From contig USSZ01000036.1 in NCBI GenBank assembly GCA_900557645.1, forward strand, positions 1-9,605: a stretch of DNA of 9,605 nt. The letters run 5' to 3'. The position numbers and the translations under genes are program-made. Below, one piece after another: positions 7,238-9,605 of the stretch (positions are counted from its first letter, which is position 1; each line of letters starts with the position of its first letter). Origin of the DNA: an uncultured Eubacteriales bacterium. GTDB taxonomy: Bacteria > Bacillota > Clostridia > Christensenellales > UBA1242. Below the pieces are notes generated by a model that saw nothing but the letters and a program-made list of their open reading frames with translations, did no database searches and was not told the origin of the DNA.

Positions 7238-8875
7238 ATGAATAATCAAGATATTGCAGATTTATTGTTTCCTGATATAAAAGAAACTCCAGAAGATATT
7301 TTTGCAAAATATCCAAGGAGAAATTTAAGAGAAGGACAAGTAGTAACTCGTTTTGCACCAAGTCCTACAGGGTTTATGCATATAGGAAACTTTTTCCAGG
7401 CATTTATAAGTTATAATTTAGCAAAGAATAGTGATGGTATATTATTTTTAAGAATTGAAGATACTGATGAAAAAAGAGAAATCAAGGAAGCAAAAAAAGT
7501 TATTTATGATGTCTTAAGTAATTTTGGTATTACATTTAATGAGTATCAAACTTTAGATGGAAAAGATGTAGGAGACTATGGCCCTTATGTCCAAAGTCAA
7601 AGAAAAGATATTTATAAGGTTTTTGCAAAAAAATTGGTTGCTGATGGTCGTGCATTTCCATGTTTTTGTAAAAAAACAGAGGGGAAAAGTGATGTTTTAA
7701 AATTAAGAGAAACCAAGTTTGTTGATGATGATGAAAAAGAGTATGATCCTTGCAGAAATCTTACTTATGAAGAAATTAAAGCACATATTGAAAAAGGTGA
7801 AAAGTTTGCAATAAGGCTGAAAACAAAAAATGAAGGAAAGGAACGAATTAAATTTTATGACCTTATTAAAGGTGAACTTGAAGCCAAAGCAAATGCAAAA
7901 GATTTTGTTATTTTAAAAAACGACGGAACTCCACCTTATGCATTTGCACATGCTGTAGATGATACACTTATGGGAACTACTGTTGTAGTGCGTGGTGAGG
8001 AATATATTTCTTCAACGCCAGCCCATCTGGAACTTTTTGAAGCACTAGGATTTAAACCTATAAAATATTGCCATAATCCATTGATTTACAAATTAAATGA
8101 AGAGGGGAATAGAAGAAAAATTTCAAAAAGATATGACCCAGAATCTAATATGTTATATTTTACTGAAAAGGGATATCCTATAGATAGTGTTCTTGAATAC
8201 CTTTTAAATATGATAAACTCTGGTTTTGAGATTTGGAGAAAAAACAATCCTGATAAATCTTGGAAAGAATTTAAATTTGGAACAAGTGATATTACAACAG
8301 TTGCACCGATATTTGACCTTGTAAAATTAAATGATATTTCAAAAAATATTATTGCAACCATGAGTGGTGAAACTCTTTATAATAACTGGCTTGATTGGGC
8401 TTCAAAATATGATTTGTCTTTAGCAAAAAAACTTGAGTCTGATAAAGAAAAATATGTAAAACTTTGTCAAATGGATAGAGATGGAACAGCAAAACCAAGA
8501 AAAGATATTTATAACTATAGTATGATGAAAGATTATTTTATTTATATGTTTGAAAAACCAAGTTCTTTTGAAATGGCAGATGAAGACAGGGAAAATGCTA
8601 ATGATTTTCTATCATTCTATTGTGAAAGTTATAAATCTGCACAAAATAATGAAGAATGGTTTAATAATGTAAAAGAAAAAGCAGGAGAAAAAGGTTTTGC
8701 AACTGATAATAAGTTATATAAACAAAATCCTTCAGCATTTAAAGGAAATGTAGCAAAAGCATGTGAATTTATTCGAGTTGCAATTACTGGACGAAAAAAC
8801 TCGCCAACTTTGTTTACAATAATGAATTTGCTTGGAGAAAAAGAAGTAAAAGAAAGATTAAGTCATAAGTTTTAA
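7238..8875 (+). CDS. gltX: Glutamyl-tRNA synthetase, Clostridia-type form
   Basis: A class I aminoacyl-tRNA synthetase of 545 residues that charges tRNA with glutamate in the cytoplasm. The catalytic signature RFAPSPTGFMHIG (38-50) contains the HIGH-like MHIG. LRIEDTD (71-77) is typical of GluRS, and the KMSKS-like loop is KISKR (294-298). A likely zinc site is CFC (142, 144) with Tyr169 and Cys172, similar to the CXC...Y/C...C site of bacterial GluRS. The protein ends with a family-typical stretch (VAITGRKNSPTLF then LLGEKEVKERL). About 35 residues precede the first strand; I recall this extension (ADLLFP...YPRRNL) from clostridial enzymes. GAGGAG (7228-7233) lies four bases before the ATG and directly after the previous stop. 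It is the last gene of the run and is followed by a strong terminator. GlnRS is less likely because the RFAPSPTG form is typical of GluRS. Confidence 0.95.
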   Translation: MNNQDIADLLFPDIKETPEDIFAKYPRRNLREGQVVTRFAPSPTGFMHIGNFFQAFISYNLAKNSDGILFLRIEDTDEKREIKEAKKVIYDVLSNFGITFNEYQTLDGKDVGDYGPYVQSQRKDIYKVFAKKLVADGRAFPCFCKKTEGKSDVLKLRETKFVDDDEKEYDPCRNLTYEEIKAHIEKGEKFAIRLKTKNEGKERIKFYDLIKGELEAKANAKDFVILKNDGTPPYAFAHAVDDTLMGTTVVVRGEEYISSTPAHLELFEALGFKPIKYCHNPLIYKLNEEGNRRKISKRYDPESNMLYFTEKGYPIDSVLEYLLNMINSGFEIWRKNNPDKSWKEFKFGTSDITTVAPIFDLVKLNDISKNIIATMSGETLYNNWLDWASKYDLSLAKKLESDKEKYVKLCQMDRDGTAKPRKDIYNYSMMKDYFIYMFEKPSSFEMADEDRENANDFLSFYCESYKSAQNNEEWFNNVKEKAGEKGFATDNKLYKQNPSAFKGNVAKACEFIRVAITGRKNSPTLFTIMNLLGEKEVKERLSHKF

Positions 8876-8908
8876 AAAAGTCATAAGATAATTCTTATGA
8901 CTTTTTAT
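8875..8908. terminator. Strong bidirectional terminator after gltX
   Basis: AAAAAGTCATAAG (8875-8887) pairs with CTTATGACTTTTT (8894-8906), a perfect 13-bp stem with one more A-T pair possible inside. A/T runs on both sides serve as U-tracts on either strand. It separates gltX from the converging MGMT-family gene. The 5' arm core AGTCATAAG also occurs in the last gltX codons (8861-8869). Confidence 0.92.
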
Positions 8909-8928
8909 ATTCTTATTATATTTTACGA

Positions 8929-9243
8929 TTATACAAATTTATATAAGTGCTTTTTCATATTTACTTTACCATTATCAAGAAATTCTATATTTTCATTTTG
9001 CAGTAGTTCAAATTGCCTATTAAGACCACCAAATGCAAAAGCAGGTGAAAGAGAACCATCAGAGAAAACAACTCTATGGCAAGGCACTTCTATAGGATAT
9101 GGATTTTTATGTAAAGCCCAGCCAACTTGTCTTGACATGGTGGGTTGTCCAATAAATTTTGCAATTTGTCCATACGTTGAAACATATCCTTTTGGGATTA
9201 ATTTAACAACGTCATACACTTTTTGAAAGAAATTTTTATCCAT
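8929..9243 (-). CDS. MGMT/ATL-family DNA-alkylation protein with active-site Cys
   Basis: A 104-residue protein equal to the DNA-binding and active-site domain of O6-alkylguanine-DNA alkyltransferases. It has no N-terminal RNase H-like domain. The start MDKNFFQKVYDVV matches the family. The motifs are TYGQIA (23-28, nucleotide-flipping Tyr24), SRQVGWAL (37-44, with the arginine finger Arg38), Asn47, and PCHRV (54-58, Cys55). The tail holds FAFGG and Glu84 in the LLxxE position. Alkyltransferase-like (Atl) proteins usually have PWHR here and only flag the lesion. Retention of PCHRV suggests that this protein could transfer the alkyl group, though its short form resembles Atl. It converges on gltX across a shared terminator. 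It has no ribosome binding site; a perfect TATAAT lies six bases before the ATG, so the transcript may be leaderless. Confidence 0.9.
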   Translation of the reverse strand: MDKNFFQKVYDVVKLIPKGYVSTYGQIAKFIGQPTMSRQVGWALHKNPYPIEVPCHRVVFSDGSLSPAFAFGGLNRQFELLQNENIEFLDNGKVNMKKHLYKFV

Positions 9244-9249
9244 GTTTAG

Positions 9250-9279
9250 ATTATATCATGTAAAAACTTTTTTCAACAA
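9250..9279 (-). promoter_or_regulatory. Extended -10 promoter of the MGMT-family gene, giving a likely leaderless mRNA
   Basis: On the minus strand TGA-TATAAT (TATAAT at 9255-9250, TG at 9258-9257) is a perfect extended -10. A -35 is either TTGTTG (9279-9274, 18-base spacer) or TTGAAA (9276-9271, 15-base spacer). Only six bases (9249-9244) lie between the -10 and the ATG, so the start site would fall on or next to the ATG. Confidence 0.75.
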
Positions 9280-9311
9280 ATGTTTTAGGTAGATTATTTA
9301 GGGTTTAAAAG

Positions 9312-9340
9312 ATTACAAATTAAGAACAAAGCGATATAAA
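9312..9340 (+). promoter_or_regulatory. Candidate promoter for the 62-residue gene
   Basis: ATTACA (9312-9317), a 17-base spacer, and TATAAA (9335-9340). The -10 matches five of six and the -35 four of six consensus bases. It would give a leader of about ten bases before the ATG at 9358. It is divergent from the MGMT-family promoter within the same 114-base gap. Confidence 0.45.
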
Positions 9341-9357
9341 ATCGAATAAATATTGAT

Positions 9358-9546
9358 ATGGACGAGAAAGAAAAGAAAAAATTAAATATGTCGGGTGCAG
9401 AACTTGTTTCACTTGCTTGTAGTTTGGCAATAGCATTCTCTCAAAGTTATGAAAATGATGATTTAAGAAGGTTGAGATTTTTTTTTCAATCTATTGCAAC
9501 TAATATTACGATAATTGAAATTGAAGGGAATAAAAGAAAATATTAG
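9358..9546 (+). CDS. Small hypothetical protein resembling DUF6774
   Basis: A 62-residue predicted cytoplasmic protein. After a charged start (MDEKEKKK) it has MSGAELVSLACSLAIAFSQ, then an acidic turn with ENDDLRRLRFFFQSI, then TNITIIEIE. This two-helix layout (ELV-x-L-x2-ALA, D/E-E-L-x2-L, F-x-Q-x4-I) resembles the short Firmicute DUF6774 proteins as I remember them; their function is unknown. No Shine-Dalgarno site precedes the ATG at 9358. A second ATG at codon 11 (9388) follows AAGAAAAGAAAAAATTAA, only a weak purine run, but it would give the usual family N-terminus. Either start is possible. No terminator is visible in the A/T-rich 59 bases to the window end. Confidence 0.6.
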   Translation: MDEKEKKKLNMSGAELVSLACSLAIAFSQSYENDDLRRLRFFFQSIATNITIIEIEGNKRKY

Positions 9547-9605
9547 TTCAAAACAATAATTAATTTATAAAATCTTAAAAAAAATAAAAAAAATATTAAA
9601 AAATA

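Noticed and set aside
8897..9226. Plus-strand 109-codon frame opposite the MGMT-family gene
   Set aside because: The minus strand encodes a clear family with catalytic motifs; the plus frame starts in the gltX terminator region and has no family match.
1..9605. Alternative genetic code (TGA read as Trp), suggested by the absence of TGA stops
   Set aside because: All Trp codons seen in conserved positions are TGG, and full-length families are obtained with the standard bacterial code; TAA preference follows from low G+C.
1..9605. CRISPR arrays, insertion sequences, phage genes, tRNA or riboswitches
   Set aside because: No regular repeats, transposase-like frames, cloverleaf sequences or riboswitch-type leaders were found; the gaps are short and A/T-rich.

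Overview
This is a chromosomal housekeeping window from a very AT-rich bacterium. It is most likely a low-GC Firmicute of clostridial type (possibly an uncultured gut lineage). The reasons are a CdaR (YbbR-repeat) protein, a DUF378 protein, strong AGGAGG-type ribosome binding sites, A/T-rich codon choice, and a glutamyl-tRNA synthetase with the N-terminal extension I recall from Clostridia. All ten genes end in TAA or TAG, and Trp is written TGG, so the standard bacterial code fits. I see no mobile element, CRISPR array, tRNA or rRNA.

Layout. (1) Bases 1-1104 are the 3' part of cdaR, open at the left edge, closed by a hairpin that serves both strands. (2) A 65-residue DUF378 membrane protein lies on the minus strand and converges on cdaR. 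(3) A clear extended -10 promoter drives typA (bipA). (4) A 149-base stretch with only five G/C bases separates typA from a tight five-gene run: a small two-helix membrane protein, dnaB, two unrecognised secreted/anchored proteins (329 and 336 aa), and gltX. Gaps within the run are 8, 15, 1 and 10 bases, and it ends at a strong symmetric hairpin. (5) On the minus strand is a short MGMT-family protein with an intact PCHRV site and a promoter placed so that its mRNA should be leaderless. (6) Divergent from it is a 62-codon gene resembling the small DUF6774 family.

How the genes relate. cdaR belongs to c-di-AMP control, typA to ribosome biogenesis and stress, dnaB to the replication fork, and gltX to Glu-tRNA supply. 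The dnaB-to-gltX run looks like a single transcription unit joining replication and translation genes with three envelope proteins of unknown role.

The most interesting content is the pair at 5226-7227. Both are extracytoplasmic helical proteins, one held by an N-terminal membrane helix and the other by a lipid anchor. They share weak internal similarity and nearly identical GGGGG-type ribosome binding sites, which suggests an old tandem duplication. I could not assign them to any known family. No complete new system can be claimed from this window alone.
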